Positions 22,305-30,913 of a stretch of DNA of 32,409 bases are shown piece after piece. The DNA is from JBBAAP01 sp043808305 (lineage in GTDB: Bacteria; Planctomycetota; MHYJ01; JACQXL01), in NCBI GenBank assembly GCA_043808305.1, contig JAZDFB010000134.1, positions 1-32,409 on the forward strand. The letters run 5' to 3'. Below the pieces are notes generated by a model. It ran no database searches and was not told the DNA's origin. It was given only the letters and a program-made list of their open reading frames with translations. The translations under genes and the position numbers were made by a program. Numbering within the stretch: the first letter of the stretch is position 1; each line of letters begins with the position of its first letter.

Positions 22305-22499
22305 ATGCCGAAAATGAAAACTAACAAAGCCGTTGCCAAGCGTATCAAAGTTACCGGAACAGGAAAGCTTATGCGGCACCGCCAAGGAAAAAGCCACCTA
22401 CTTTCATCAAAATCAGCCAAGCGCCGGCGCCATCTCAGGCAGGCAACCCTGATTACGGGCGTAATGGCCGCCGGGATTAAACGGGGACTGCAAGCATAA
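22305..22499 (+). CDS. rpmI: 50S ribosomal protein L35
   Basis: A 64-residue, strongly basic protein beginning MPKMKTNKAVAKRIKVTGTG, the characteristic bL35 N-terminus, with KSHLL and KRRRHLR in the middle. Normal length. A clear Shine-Dalgarno (AGGAGT) precedes the ATG. It is the second gene of the infC-rpmI-rplT operon, likely co-regulated by L20. Confidence 0.97.
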   Translation: MPKMKTNKAVAKRIKVTGTGKLMRHRQGKSHLLSSKSAKRRRHLRQATLITGVMAAGIKRGLQA

Positions 22500-22554
22500 C
22501 CAGGCTAAATTCAGTGGTTTGACAAACTAATATTAATATAACAAGGAGCTAACT

Positions 22555-22899
22555 ATGAGAGTCAAAACAGGGGTTGCCAGACATCGCAGGACCAAAAGGG
22601 TGATGAAACGAGCCAGTGGCTACGACCAGGCCCGGCATCGCCTTTTCCGGACCGCCAAGGAAACTCTTATCCAGGCCGGACGCGATGCTTTTTCCGGGCG
22701 GAAGAGGAAGAAACGTGATTTCCGCAGGCTCTGGATCACCCGCCTTTCTGGGGCACTGGATGAGACCGGAATATCTTACAGCCAGTTTATCAACCGCCTT
22801 AAAAAGGCCAAGATAGAACTCAACCGCAAGATGCTTTCTGAACTCGCCATCAGCGACCAAAACGCGTTTAACAAAATATTGGAATCTGTAAAATCATAA
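22555..22899 (+). CDS. rplT: 50S ribosomal protein L20
   Basis: A 114-residue bL20 with a basic N-terminal extension (MRVKTGVARHRRTKRVMKRA) that threads into 23S rRNA, and a conserved globular end (LWITRLSGALDETGISYSQFINRLKKA). It is needed for early 50S assembly and in several bacteria represses its own operon. The Shine-Dalgarno AAGGAG lies upstream. A dispersed repeat separates it from pheS. Confidence 0.97.
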   Translation: MRVKTGVARHRRTKRVMKRASGYDQARHRLFRTAKETLIQAGRDAFSGRKRKKRDFRRLWITRLSGALDETGISYSQFINRLKKAKIELNRKMLSELAISDQNAFNKILESVKS

Positions 22900-22909
22900 T
22901 GCCGGCAAA

Positions 22910-22969
22910 CCGCGGAGACCCAAAGGCCATAGAAAATATTATCTGCGGATAACCTCGTATTCTCTGCGG
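22910..22969. repeat. Dispersed CCGCGGAGA repeat between rplT and pheS
   Basis: CCGCGGAGA (22910-22918) and TCTCTGCGG (22961-22969) form imperfect inverted ends around an AT-rich centre. It belongs to the same class as the CACCGCAGAGAACG and CCACAGAGATCACAGAG elements. Confidence 0.6.
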
Positions 22970-22987
22970 CCTGCGGTAATTAGGAAC

Positions 22988-24025
22988 ATGCCGAATATTA
23001 TAGAAACGGAACTTGAATCCATAAAAGGTTCTGCTCTGGATGAGCTGAACAAAATATCTTCTCCGGCAGAACTGGAGAAATTTGAGCATAAGTATCTCGG
23101 CCGCAGCGGTTTATTGCGGAACCTTACCCAGAAATTAGGCGAGCTTTCCAAGGACCAGCGCGCACAAACCGGCCAGATTATCAACGAATTCCGTAATGCC
23201 CTAACCGCATCATTGGAAGCCAGGAAGATCAATCCTCATACAGATAAACCTAAGACCGGTCCGCTGCCGGATTTCAGCCTGCCCGGAGACAAGAAATCCA
23301 TTGGACACCTGCACCCGGTTTATCAGACAATGAAAGAAGTAACAGATGCATTTGTCAGGCTGGGTTTTGAGCCGGTTTACGGGCCGGAGATAGAGACTCC
23401 TTACCATAACTTTGATGCCCTGAATATTCCGTCAAACCACCCTTCCCGGGATTCGTTTGACACGTTCTACCTGGCCGATACCAATTATCAGCACCTACTG
23501 AGAAGCCATACTTCCCCGGTCCAGATAAGAACAATGAAGCAACGACAACCACCTTTGGCTGTCGTCGCACCAGGCAAGGTTTTCAGACCTGATACCCCCG
23601 CCCCGAGCCGTTACCCGATGTTCCACCAGATAGAAGGCCTGATGGTTGATACGGATATCAGTTTCGCACATCTCAAGGGCGTTTTGAACCTGTTCACCAA
23701 GGAATTTTTTGGTTCGGACACCAAAACCCGATTTAGGCCGTCGTTTTTCCCATTCACCGAACCCAGCGCTGAGGTGGATATATCCTGCGTCATCTGCGGC
23801 GGCACAGGTACCGGCTGTGGGTTGTGCCGCGGTGAAGGCTGGCTGGAAATACTCGGCTGCGGAATGGTCCACCCCAAGGTCTTTGAAGCGGTCGGATATG
23901 ACCCAGAAAAATATACCGGGTTCGCTTTCGGCGTAGGGATTGAACGCCTGACCCTTTTGAAATACGGCATTAATGATATCAGACTGTTTACCGAGAACCA
24001 TTTAAGATTCTTAAACCAATGGTAG
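22988..24025 (+). CDS. pheS: Phenylalanyl-tRNA synthetase alpha subunit
   Basis: Catalytic alpha subunit of the alpha2beta2 enzyme, 345 residues. The N-terminal coiled coil covers about 1-85. Class II motif 2 is RYPMFHQIEGLMVDTD. The Cys-rich loop CVICGGTGTGCGLC precedes GWLEILGCGMVHP, as in many bacterial PheS. Motif 3 is FAFGVGIERLTLLKYGI. pheT follows after a 65-bp spacer made largely of a dispersed repeat. Confidence 0.96.
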   Translation: MPNIIETELESIKGSALDELNKISSPAELEKFEHKYLGRSGLLRNLTQKLGELSKDQRAQTGQIINEFRNALTASLEARKINPHTDKPKTGPLPDFSLPGDKKSIGHLHPVYQTMKEVTDAFVRLGFEPVYGPEIETPYHNFDALNIPSNHPSRDSFDTFYLADTNYQHLLRSHTSPVQIRTMKQRQPPLAVVAPGKVFRPDTPAPSRYPMFHQIEGLMVDTDISFAHLKGVLNLFTKEFFGSDTKTRFRPSFFPFTEPSAEVDISCVICGGTGTGCGLCRGEGWLEILGCGMVHPKVFEAVGYDPEKYTGFAFGVGIERLTLLKYGINDIRLFTENHLRFLNQW

Positions 24026-24082
24026 CCACAGAGATCACAGAGCCCTAATTATTTATGCCCTGCATTCTCTGCGCCTCCGTGG
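24026..24082. repeat. Dispersed CCACAGAG inverted repeat between pheS and pheT
   Basis: It starts right after the pheS stop: CCACAGAGATCACAGAG (24026-24042), and on the other side CTCTGCGCCTCCGTGG (24067-24082), mutually complementary with mismatches. It fills nearly the whole intergenic gap and ends 8 bp before the pheT ATG. The in-frame ATG at 24055 lies inside it. Confidence 0.7.
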
Positions 24083-24090
24083 CAAATTTT

Positions 24091-26076
24091 ATGAAGTTTA
24101 CATACAACTGGCTTAAGGAATATTGCCCTTGCGGCCTGCCGATTACGGAGTTGGCCGAACTTTTGACCAAACACGGCGTCAAGGTTGAAAGCCTCGAGCC
24201 TACCCTGGATGGCAAGGATACGCTGATTACCCTGGAAATCACCGCCAATCGGTCGGATTGCCTCAGCTTGCTTGGCGTAGCACGTGAAACAGCGTTGATA
24301 ACCGGCCAGAAATTACCGCATAAACAGGCTCCGGAACTTGAGATACCAAAAGCATCAGCTGAAAAATTCATCAAGATAAACAATCTCGACCTGTGCCCGG
24401 TTTATGTCGGCCGGATAATCAAACATGTAAAAGTCGGGCCGTCGCCGGACTGGCTCAGGAACCGGATAGAATCCATCGGACTGCGCAGCGTCAATAATAT
24501 CGTGGATATCACCAACTTCGTCCTGATGGAGACCGGCCAGCCGCTCCACGCCTTTGACTACAACGCGCTGGAGAATAAAGAAATCATCGTCCGCCTGGCA
24601 GCGCCCGGCGAAAAAATAATGGCCATCGACGGCAAGGAATACCAGCTGGCCAAGGACACACTGGTCATCGCCGATGCTAAGAAGCCCGTTGCCATCGCCG
24701 GCATAATGGGTGGGAAGCAGACCGAGGTAACCGAAAGAACTACCGATATCCTGCTGGAGTCAGCCTACTTCCAGCCGGGCGGCATCCGCAAATCCAGCCG
24801 CTGGCTGAAGCTGACCTCCGATTCGGCATACCGGTTCGAGCGCGGCGTGATTCCCGAAGAAATAATCACGGCATCAGATAGGGCTATAGAATTGATACTC
24901 GCCTCAGCCAGCGGCAAGGTGGCTGCCCACCAGTCAATAAATAACCTCGAAATCAAGACCCGCAAACTGACTTTGCGCCACGAGTATCTGGAAAAGGTCC
25001 TCGGCGTTGGGATAGACAAAACTGACCTGAAACGCATCCTTAAAGGACTGGGATTCATCATCAAAAAAGAGTGGAAAGGCCAGTATGAACTGGAAGCCCC
25101 CTACTTCAGGCAAGATATCAATATTGAAGAGGATATCATAGAAGAAGTTGTCCGGATTATCGGCTACGATAACATTCCGGCTGAACCGCCCACGATTCAG
25201 TTAAAAAATAAACCCAAGGATAAGGATGCCGAAGTCACCCAGGCCGCCCGCCAGATACTGTTCGGATTGGGCTATAACGAAGCGCTGACCGACAGCTTCT
25301 TGGCTACTAAGGAAGAAGCCGGCGCCAACCTATTAAAGGGCTCAGAAGAAGCCATCGGGCTGTTGGATACCGAAAACAACGTCCGTTATTACCTACGCAC
25401 CAGCCTGGTTAACGGTTTATATAAAGTACTGACTCTTAACGAGAACTACCAAAAAGACAATGCGCTTAAACTATTCGAAATAAGCAAAATATACTACAAG
25501 GAAACTAACCAGCCTAAAGAACAACTCCGCTTGGGCATTGTGGAAAATAACGGGTTTGGCTCTCTGAAAGGCACCTTAACTGTCCTTTTTAACAAGTTGG
25601 GGTTGAGCTGGAAAACTGACGCAACCAATATAATTATATCAGGGGAAATTATCGGTTCTTTCTCTCCAATTGGCCCGGAACTTGATAATAACACTAAAAC
25701 TTACATCTGCGAATTCAACTTCGAGGAAATAATCAACCAGACTAAGTTAATTACCAGTTATCAGGAATTCTCTCGGATGCCGGCCATCAGCCGCGACCTG
25801 GCTGTTGTCGTATCGGGAAACATATTATGGTCAAATATAGAACAGGTTGTACGCCAGGCAATTACGCCGACACAATCAGAATTGCCCCTGGAATCACTGG
25901 ACTTCTTTGACCTATACCGCGGGAAACAGATACCTGACGGTAAAAAAAGCATTGCCTTCTCTATGACTTTCCGGCACCCCTCCAAAACCCTGTCCGCCCA
26001 AAAAGCCGAAGAGGTAATGAACCTAGTAGCCAGCGCTCTCCAGACTAAATTAAGCGCACAAATCAGGCAGAAATAA
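24091..26076 (+). CDS. pheT: Phenylalanyl-tRNA synthetase beta subunit, short form without tRNA-binding domain
   Basis: Beta subunit, 661 residues from the ATG at 24091 (MKFTYNWLKEYC, the canonical N-terminus). An ATG at 24055 would add 12 residues encoded by the repeat element and is rejected. The EMAP/OB-fold tRNA-binding domain that usually occupies about residues 40-150 is missing: VESLEP is followed almost at once by LEITANRSDCLSLLGVARE. B3/B4 editing, B5 and the C-terminal FDX-ACB domain (about 570-661, FSRMPAISRDLAVV) are present. Short PheT forms are known in some lineages. No Shine-Dalgarno is obvious, so translation may be coupled to pheS. Confidence 0.95.
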   Translation: MKFTYNWLKEYCPCGLPITELAELLTKHGVKVESLEPTLDGKDTLITLEITANRSDCLSLLGVARETALITGQKLPHKQAPELEIPKASAEKFIKINNLDLCPVYVGRIIKHVKVGPSPDWLRNRIESIGLRSVNNIVDITNFVLMETGQPLHAFDYNALENKEIIVRLAAPGEKIMAIDGKEYQLAKDTLVIADAKKPVAIAGIMGGKQTEVTERTTDILLESAYFQPGGIRKSSRWLKLTSDSAYRFERGVIPEEIITASDRAIELILASASGKVAAHQSINNLEIKTRKLTLRHEYLEKVLGVGIDKTDLKRILKGLGFIIKKEWKGQYELEAPYFRQDINIEEDIIEEVVRIIGYDNIPAEPPTIQLKNKPKDKDAEVTQAARQILFGLGYNEALTDSFLATKEEAGANLLKGSEEAIGLLDTENNVRYYLRTSLVNGLYKVLTLNENYQKDNALKLFEISKIYYKETNQPKEQLRLGIVENNGFGSLKGTLTVLFNKLGLSWKTDATNIIISGEIIGSFSPIGPELDNNTKTYICEFNFEEIINQTKLITSYQEFSRMPAISRDLAVVVSGNILWSNIEQVVRQAITPTQSELPLESLDFFDLYRGKQIPDGKKSIAFSMTFRHPSKTLSAQKAEEVMNLVASALQTKLSAQIRQK

Positions 26077-26106
26077 CCTTATTATTTCGACAACTATATC
26101 CATTCC

Positions 26107-26135
26107 TTGACCATTTTAGAAATATATGCTATCAG
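26107..26135 (+). promoter_or_regulatory. Promoter of preA-like gene (leaderless arrangement)
   Basis: TTGACC (26107-26112), 17-bp spacer, TATCAG (26130-26135), then 6 nt to the ATG at 26142. Confidence 0.6.
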
Positions 26136-26141
26136 TCCGTT

Positions 26142-27356
26142 ATGCATTTAACTAATATCAGCATAAATTTTCTGGACCGCAGGTTGGACAACCCTTTTAT
26201 TTTAGCATCAGGCCCGGCCACGCGCAATGCCGAAATGATTATGCGCGGGTTTGAAGCAGGCTGGGCTGGCGCGGTTACCAAAACTATCTCGCTACTCCCT
26301 ACTAAAAACCCCACGCCCAGATTAGTCCTTTACCCCACTCCCGCTGCGGCGGGATGGCGCTCCGCGAACACAAAACACAAGGACAAATGGTCATCTTTCA
26401 ATATAGAGCTTATCTCCACTGACCCGCCGTACCGTTGGGTCAAATGGATAAAAGAGATAAAGTTAAATCACCCTGATAAACTCCTTATCGCCAGTATCAT
26501 GGGTTCTACTAAAACCTCTGACTGGCAAAAATTAGCCAAGCAGATGGCTGAAGCCGGAGCCGATATGCTGGAGCTGAATATTTCCTGCCCACACGGTATG
26601 CCGGAACGAGCGATGGGCGAATTCATCGGCCAGGACCCGCGCCTGTCCGGGCAAATTACCGCGGCTGTCAAGAAGATCAGCCCTGTTCCGGTAATGGTCA
26701 AACTCACACCTAATGTCACGGATATCGGACTAATCAGCCGTGCCTGTGCCGAGGCTGGAGCCGATGCCCTGTCCGGCATTAATACGGTCAAATCCATCGC
26801 CGGTGTTGACATAGAAAATCTCCGCCCTATCCCTGATGTGAGCGGCAACTCGGCCATAGGCGGATACGGCGGCGCCGCTATCAAGCCGATTGCCCTGCGT
26901 TGCGTGCTGGAAATGGCCCGGTCCGGACGGATACCTGTCTCCGGCGGCGGCGGGATATTCACGTCCGAAGATGCCATAGAGTTCCTGCTCATGGGCGCAT
27001 CTACGGTCCAGATATGCTCGGCGGTTATGTCTAAAGGATTTAATATAATATCCGGGCTGAAACACGGTCTGAGCAATTACCTGAAGCGCAAAGGATTTGA
27101 CAATGTCAACCGTATTATCGGCTTGGCTAACCCTTACATCATAAAACATTCCAAGCTTAAATTCAGTCATAAATCTGTAGCCATAAATTACAAAAAATGT
27201 ATAGTTCATTGCAAATATTGCCTGGTGGCCTGCCGCGATGCGGGTTTTCAGGCGATAACTTTGGAGAACGGGAAACCGTCTATCAGTAAAATCCGCTGCG
27301 ACGGGTGCGGGTTATGCGTTTACGTTTGCCCGCATGAAGCGATAAGAATAAAATAG
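26142..27356 (+). CDS. preA: Dihydropyrimidine dehydrogenase catalytic-type subunit (PreA-like)
   Basis: FMN-dependent dihydroorotate dehydrogenase-like barrel (about 1-315) fused to a C-terminal ferredoxin domain, 404 residues. It reduces uracil and thymine to the 5,6-dihydro forms. ELNISCPHG carries the catalytic-loop Cys. KLTPNVTDI, GINTVKS and SGGGGIFTSEDAIEFLLMGA are barrel motifs. Two [4Fe-4S] motifs follow: CIVHCKYCLVAC, with an unusual CX3C start, and CDGCGLCVYVCP. The flavin/NADPH partner PreT is not in the window. Residues of about 64-77 are an in-frame palindromic repeat. Dihydropyrimidinase follows, supporting the pathway assignment. Confidence 0.88.
   Translation: MHLTNISINFLDRRLDNPFILASGPATRNAEMIMRGFEAGWAGAVTKTISLLPTKNPTPRLVLYPTPAAAGWRSANTKHKDKWSSFNIELISTDPPYRWVKWIKEIKLNHPDKLLIASIMGSTKTSDWQKLAKQMAEAGADMLELNISCPHGMPERAMGEFIGQDPRLSGQITAAVKKISPVPVMVKLTPNVTDIGLISRACAEAGADALSGINTVKSIAGVDIENLRPIPDVSGNSAIGGYGGAAIKPIALRCVLEMARSGRIPVSGGGGIFTSEDAIEFLLMGASTVQICSAVMSKGFNIISGLKHGLSNYLKRKGFDNVNRIIGLANPYIIKHSKLKFSHKSVAINYKKCIVHCKYCLVACRDAGFQAITLENGKPSISKIRCDGCGLCVYVCPHEAIRIK
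26338..26373 (+). repeat. Palindromic repeat inserted in frame in preA
   Basis: CTCCCGCTGCGGCGGGATGG and 16 further bases match the intergenic element 19820-19855 at 34 of 36 positions by eye. It encodes the stretch around TPAAAGWRSANT (about residues 66-77), between TPRLVL and the conserved FNIELIS strand, where relatives show a shorter loop. Confidence 0.78.
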
Positions 27357-27371
27357 AACCCGCTTACTAAA

Positions 27372-27395
27372 CCCCGGCGGAATAGCCGGGATAAG
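27372..27395. repeat. Inverted copy of the TCCCGAC hairpin repeat
   Basis: On the minus strand it reads CTTATCCCGGCTATTCCGCC then GGGG, a compensated variant of the element at 2466-2489 and 6219-6241: paired bases change together (A-T pairs become G-C), preserving the stem. It lies in the preA-dihydropyrimidinase gap. Confidence 0.7.
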
Positions 27396-27458
27396 ACCCA
27401 GTAACGACCTTTTGCCTCTATGAGTCAAAAGTCCTAACTGGCTCTAAAAGGAGCATTT

Positions 27459-28838
27459 ATGGATATTAAAATCAGGAACGGCATGGTGATAACCTCAACC
27501 AAGACTTTTAAAGCCGATATCGGCATTGATAAAGGGAAGGTAACCAAAATTTCGCCTCAGATAAAAGAAGAAGCCGTGCAGGAGATAGACGCTTCCGGCA
27601 AGTACGTTATTCCGGGCGGTGTTGACGTGCACACCCACTTTGATATGCCCTTCGGCGGAACAGTCACCGCCGATAATTTCTATACCGGCACGGTCGCGGC
27701 GGCCTGCGGCGGCACCACCACCGTCATTGATTTTGCGCTCCAGCAGAAAAGCCACTCGCTTAAGGAAGCCGTAGAAATCTGGCACGGCAAAGCTAAAGAT
27801 AAAGCAGTTATTGATTATTCATTCCATATTGCCATTACTGAGATAAATAACAAAACCATGGACGAACTATCCGAGCTTATGAAAAGCGGCATTACCTCTG
27901 TTAAGATGTTTATGGCTTACAAAGACAGTCTCATGGTGGACGATGCCACTATTTATGCAATCATGGCAATTAACAAAAAGCTCGGTTTGCTGACTATGCT
28001 CCACTGCGAAAACGGAGCCGTGATTGATTTCCTGCAAAAGGAATTTTTAGCCAACGGCAAGACCCGTCCGATTTACCACGCCCTGAGTCATCCGCCGGAG
28101 CTGGAAGACGAAGCGGTCAACCGCGCAATTATCCTGGCACGTATGGCCGAGGCGCCGATTTATATCGTCCACCTCTCGTCTATCGGCGCACTGGAAGAAG
28201 TCAAACTGGCCCGTCTGAATAAACAACCGGTCTTCGCCGAGACCTGTCCTCATTATTTATCTCTTACTTTTGATAAATATAAAACCAAGGACTTTGAAAG
28301 CGCTAAGTTCGTGATGTCACCGCCTCTCAGGCCGAAGAACCATATCCCGGCACTCTGGAAAGGCATCGAAGGCGGACATATCCAGGCCGTCTCGTCAGAC
28401 CACTGTTCTTTTAACTTCGGTTACCAAAAAGAGCTCGGGAGTGAGGATTTTACCAAGATACCCAACGGCGTCCCCGGTGTGGAAACAAGACTGTCCATAC
28501 TCTATAACGAAGGAGTAGTAGCCAAAAGAATCAGCCTTAATAAAATGGTAGACATCTTTGCCACAGCGCCGGCCAGGATATTCGGCCTGTATCCGGAAAA
28601 AGGAGATATCATCATGAACTGTGATGCGGACATCGTTATCTTCGATCCGAACCGCCGGTTCAGCCGCAAAGCCCATAAGCTTCACCATAATGTTGATTAC
28701 ACCCCGTTCGAAGGTTATCGCGGTCAGGGCGCAGTAAGCAACGTGATTTTCAAAGGCAAAATAATCGTAAAGGATAAAAGTTTCATAGGCAATAAAGGCG
28801 ACGGCGTATTCGTGCCCCGCGGTAAATTTAATTTATAA
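27459..28838 (+). CDS. hydA: Dihydropyrimidinase (D-hydantoinase family)
   Basis: Zinc amidohydrolase of 459 residues that opens dihydrouracil and dihydrothymine to N-carbamoyl amino acids. Metal ligands are visible: His58 and His60 in GVDVHTHFD, the carboxylated Lys149 in TSVKMFMAYKD, His in LLTMLHCENGA and IYIVHLSS, and Asp in SSDHCSF. Length and order match the family. A Shine-Dalgarno (AAAGGAG) precedes the ATG. It follows the preA-like gene in the same direction, giving steps one and two of reductive pyrimidine catabolism. The third enzyme (beta-ureidopropionase) is not in the window. Confidence 0.93.
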   Translation: MDIKIRNGMVITSTKTFKADIGIDKGKVTKISPQIKEEAVQEIDASGKYVIPGGVDVHTHFDMPFGGTVTADNFYTGTVAAACGGTTTVIDFALQQKSHSLKEAVEIWHGKAKDKAVIDYSFHIAITEINNKTMDELSELMKSGITSVKMFMAYKDSLMVDDATIYAIMAINKKLGLLTMLHCENGAVIDFLQKEFLANGKTRPIYHALSHPPELEDEAVNRAIILARMAEAPIYIVHLSSIGALEEVKLARLNKQPVFAETCPHYLSLTFDKYKTKDFESAKFVMSPPLRPKNHIPALWKGIEGGHIQAVSSDHCSFNFGYQKELGSEDFTKIPNGVPGVETRLSILYNEGVVAKRISLNKMVDIFATAPARIFGLYPEKGDIIMNCDADIVIFDPNRRFSRKAHKLHHNVDYTPFEGYRGQGAVSNVIFKGKIIVKDKSFIGNKGDGVFVPRGKFNL

Positions 28839-28846
28839 CAGCAAAT

Positions 28847-29467
28847 ATGTTTACAGGCATCGTCGAGTGCTCCGGTAAAATTGAGCAGGTAAAATACACC
28901 GGCAAGATGCTCAAGCTGGCAATAGACGCCGGCGCCGTTGCCAAATCATCCAAAGAAGGCGACAGCATCGCCGTTAACGGCGTATGCCTGACCATCGCTA
29001 AAAAGAAAGGCCCTCGACTTTATTTTGATGCCGTGCCTGAAACACTCCAGCGCAGTAATCTGGGCGCGCTTAAGAACGGAGCTGATGTAAATCTTGAACA
29101 GGCTATCCAGGCCGGCCAGCCGTTTGGCGGGCACTTTGTCCAGGGACACGTTGACGCCGTCGGTAAACTTATCAGCAAAATAAAAAAAGGCGATTCATAC
29201 CTGATGGCATTCTCCGTTCCCCGGAACCTTAATAAGTATCTGATAGAAAAAGGATCCATCACCATTGACGGCGTCAGCCTGACCGTAACCGCAGTTAGGC
29301 CAGATAGTTTTTCCGTAGCCGTGATTCCCTACACCCTTAAGCATACGACTCTCGGTAAAAAAGCTGTTGGCGACACCGTTAACCTCGAGATGGATATGCT
29401 GGGGAAATGGGTAAGCCAATTCATCCAGACACGCCAAAAAGATACTTATAGTAATGAAGGGTTTTGA
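28847..29467 (+). CDS. ribE: Riboflavin synthase, alpha-type
   Basis: Dismutates two 6,7-dimethyl-8-ribityllumazine molecules to riboflavin. The 206-residue protein has the diagnostic MFTGIVE N-terminus and two lumazine-binding barrels: the first (about 1-95) contains SIAVNGVCLTI, the second (about 96-190) GGHFVQGHVD and ITIDGVSLTV. It starts 8 bp after dihydropyrimidinase, so they are probably co-transcribed. PreA is a flavoprotein, which may explain the pairing, but the link is inference. It is convergent with mlaD; no strong terminator was seen in the 52-bp gap. Confidence 0.96.
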   Translation: MFTGIVECSGKIEQVKYTGKMLKLAIDAGAVAKSSKEGDSIAVNGVCLTIAKKKGPRLYFDAVPETLQRSNLGALKNGADVNLEQAIQAGQPFGGHFVQGHVDAVGKLISKIKKGDSYLMAFSVPRNLNKYLIEKGSITIDGVSLTVTAVRPDSFSVAVIPYTLKHTTLGKKAVGDTVNLEMDMLGKWVSQFIQTRQKDTYSNEGF

Positions 29468-29519
29468 GTATCAGTTCAAGCGTAACGTGTTACTGCTGGT
29501 ATGAAAATATATTTATAGG

Positions 29520-30905
29520 CTACTTGGATAAGCCGATAAGTGTCACAAAACTCCTGATATCCTCGTCAAGATACTCGAAGCACAGTCCGCCCATAAATTC
29601 GGTATCCTTATTAAACAGCCGGTTACTGCCGGCAAATACTTTGATATGCCTGCCTAAATTTACCGTCGCATAAGCCCTGATCATAGCGGCATTAACATTT
29701 TCATCTATATTTCCCCTGCTAACGCTGTTATAAGCATCCCTGCCTTCAACAGTGAACATAACCCGCGATAGCAACGAATTAGTTATCGGTAATTCCCAGT
29801 CCAGACCGCCTCCAAACTTACCTTCAAACAATCCAACCCTGGTTGTGAACCGGTTATCAAAAAACTTATAGGCGGTCAGCAGGTCGACCTTGATAAAGGT
29901 CTGATTGTGGTTATTCAGCTTATCCTCAAAATCCACTATACCATCCTTATCAAATGACATGAAAGAACCTCCTAACAGGAAATACCGTCCCTCATGCGGT
30001 TCAATACGGATATATAACTTAGACAGGGTTTCTTTTGAATCCATATAATATTTTGTTTCCACTCCGGCAAATACCTTGGTTCTGGCCGCCGGACCCAGAA
30101 GTTTGTTAACCGAATCTCCGGCCTCGGTGAGTTGCTGGGACAGTTTTTCATCATAGATGGCCTTGCCGATGGGGCCCTTGCCCTCTTCTATATGCTTGAG
30201 CGTCCGGTTAAGCGAATCCGCCGATTCTTTGAAACTCTTAATTATCTCATCAACCTCATTATAGAGTTTTTCTTCTTTCAATAGCTTGCCAACCGTGCCT
30301 TTGCCATCCTCGGCGTTCTTAAGCAGATTTTTCATGGAATCAGTGGAATCCTTCAGGTTAATATAAAGCCCATCATCATTAATGAACTTGCCTAATGTTC
30401 CTTTGCCGGCCGAGGCATCCTTGATTATCTTGATAGCGCCATTCAATAACTCTTTAACTTCGTTCTGATTCTTTTCAATAAAATCAGAAATGGCGCTCAT
30501 CCCCGGTTTGATTACTATGCCAACAAGCGGCTCTTTAAGATTCACTTCTGGATTACCGGGTGTGCCCGGATCAATATTTATATAATAACCGCCCAGCATA
30601 CTGGATTCAGCTACACCGATTTTACAGTCATTCCATATTGTAATCGGGTATTCCAATCTAAGAACCACTCTAACCCTGGTATCCGCCATGTATTTAATAC
30701 GGTCCACCTGTCCCATGGCTACGCCGGAAACCCGGACATTGTCACCCTTTTTCAGTCCCAGCACATTATCAAAGATAACCTTGACATACTGGCGATTGGA
30801 AAAAATCTCCCATTTAGCCATCATAATGGTCATAAACGCCAGAAATATCAAAGCTACTGAAAAAATGATGCCTATCTGGACTTCTTTATTAATATTACGT
30901 TGCAT
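29520..30905 (-). CDS. mlaD: MlaD-family (MCE domain) lipid-transport protein with C-terminal beta-rich domain
   Basis: A 461-residue protein with one N-terminal membrane helix (about 10-30) and an MCE domain (about 38-115: VIFDNVLGLKKGDNVRVSGVAMGQV), which forms a periplasmic lipid-binding ring. A helical stretch follows with three short repeats around GKGTLGKFI, GKGTVGKLL and GKGPIGKAI. The last 180 or so residues (TKVFAGVETKYYMDS to the end) are alternating beta-strand sequence resembling an outer-membrane barrel or rod, ending in hydrophobic GLSK. It is encoded after mlaF and has an own promoter 8 nt from the ATG. MlaE is not in the window. Confidence 0.87.
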   Translation of the reverse strand: MQRNINKEVQIGIIFSVALIFLAFMTIMMAKWEIFSNRQYVKVIFDNVLGLKKGDNVRVSGVAMGQVDRIKYMADTRVRVVLRLEYPITIWNDCKIGVAESSMLGGYYINIDPGTPGNPEVNLKEPLVGIVIKPGMSAISDFIEKNQNEVKELLNGAIKIIKDASAGKGTLGKFINDDGLYINLKDSTDSMKNLLKNAEDGKGTVGKLLKEEKLYNEVDEIIKSFKESADSLNRTLKHIEEGKGPIGKAIYDEKLSQQLTEAGDSVNKLLGPAARTKVFAGVETKYYMDSKETLSKLYIRIEPHEGRYFLLGGSFMSFDKDGIVDFEDKLNNHNQTFIKVDLLTAYKFFDNRFTTRVGLFEGKFGGGLDWELPITNSLLSRVMFTVEGRDAYNSVSRGNIDENVNAAMIRAYATVNLGRHIKVFAGSNRLFNKDTEFMGGLCFEYLDEDIRSFVTLIGLSK

Positions 30906-30913
30906 ATACGTTT

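Noticed and set aside
24055..24090. pheT start at ATG 24055
   Set aside because: The 12 extra residues are encoded by a dispersed repeat; the canonical MKF-YNWLKEY start is at 24091.
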